A stretch of DNA of 64,000 bases from Bacteroidales bacterium (GTDB lineage Bacteria > Bacteroidota > Bacteroidia > Bacteroidales > UBA12077): the NCBI GenBank assembly GCA_028282785.1, contig JANQHE010000061.1:124001-188000 (forward strand). The letters run 5' to 3'. A program made the translations under genes and the position numbers. The stretch's first letter is position 1. Each line of letters opens with the position of its first letter. The notes beneath the pieces are model-generated. The model was not told the origin of the DNA. It did no database searches and saw only the letters and a list, made by a program, of their open reading frames with translations. Of this stretch, positions 63,788 through 64,000 are shown piece by piece.

Positions 63788-64000
63788 ATGGAAAGAGTAT
63801 ACAAACATAGAACGCACCCGGTATTAAAAGGACTGAAAATAGTAGGTTTTGTAATACTAGGAGCAATGGCAGCAGCAGGATTTGCTTTCTTATTTGGCTA
63901 TTTTGTAATGTTGCTTTGGAACTGGTTAATGCCGGCATTATTTGGATTAACAACCATAACTTTCTGGCAGGCAGCTGGAATTGTTTTATTGGCAAGGTTG
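63788..64000 (+). CDS. Membrane protein adjacent to sigma factor (partial)
   Basis: ATG at 63788 gives 71 codons to the window end, no stop. The sequence has a basic start (MERVYKHRTHPVLKGLKIVG), one hydrophobic helix (IVGFVILGAMAAAGFAFLFGYFVM), WNWLMPALFGLTTITFWQAAG and the start of a second helix (IVLLARL). It looks like the short two-helix proteins that often follow ECF factors in Bacteroidota. 15 bp after the sigma stop, so co-transcribed. Function unknown. Confidence 0.6.
   Translation, partial: MERVYKHRTHPVLKGLKIVGFVILGAMAAAGFAFLFGYFVMLLWNWLMPALFGLTTITFWQAAGIVLLARL

Overview
The window is a chromosomal segment of an AT-rich member of the Bacteroidota. Signs of this are HtpG and HU with Bacteroidota-type codon use, promoter boxes of the form TTTG-spacer-TAnnTTTG (clearest before HU at 5860-5890 and before 27361), outer-membrane beta-barrels and SPII lipoproteins, a LytTR regulator, a gene ending in a type IX sorting-like domain, the split three-gene PntAA/PntAB/PntB transhydrogenase, and in-frame GC-rich palindromes that translate as LPAGKAG. 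MqnA (futalosine menaquinone route) and an oxoglutarate dehydrogenase pair point to a respiring organism. The order cannot be fixed from this sequence alone (Marinilabiliales/Cytophagales-like lineages are all possible). No phage, plasmid or transposase gene is visible.

Layout. 1-16.8 kb is mainly housekeeping: a partial NfeD-type membrane protease, mqnA, purB, an MsbA-type ABC exporter, tRNA-Ser(UGA), HU, a TrmH-type methyltransferase, a LytTR regulator, a class III aminotransferase, a membrane-anchored pseudo-receiver, htpG, an outer-membrane barrel, a CAT-like protein, a HAD phosphatase and an aspartate aminotransferase. 16.8-19.6 kb is a signalling cluster: SpoIIE-type phosphatase with receiver, stand-alone receiver, SiaC/DUF1987. 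19.8-27.2 kb holds mltG, a glycosyltransferase, murB, nitroreductase, a MITE-like inverted repeat, gamma-glutamyltransferase and a helical-repeat protein. 27.4-30.4 kb holds a degenerate LeuD-like protein, a TPR/zinc-ribbon pair, and a lipoprotein/barrel pair.

30.6-39.2 kb is the most unusual part. First comes an ECF-like sigma factor with an internally duplicated region 2, its membrane anti-sigma factor, and, convergent and only 8 bp away, an exported 1223-residue TPR-CHAT caspase-like protease. Next, on the minus strand, is a five-gene metal/RiPP operon: sigma factor, soluble zinc anti-sigma, a KCG-repeat bufferin-like precursor, a DUF692 MNIO oxidase and its DUF2063 partner, closed by a good terminator.

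39.3-51.8 kb carries an EamA transporter, odhB-sucA (minus), pntAA-pntAB-pntB (plus), and an operon of C45 amidase-TPR, sirtuin, S4 RNA-binding protein and nitroreductase. 51.8-64 kb carries a large TPR protein, an OmpR-type regulator and histidine kinase facing a secreted protein, a LysE exporter, a small C_GCAxxG_C_C redox protein, a MacB/FtsX-type permease, and a further sigma factor followed by a membrane protein cut by the window end.

The leading candidate for an undescribed system is the sigma / anti-sigma / exported TPR-CHAT module. The second is the bufferin-like MNIO operon under its own sigma/anti-sigma pair. All functional statements come from reading motifs by eye; no database search was run.
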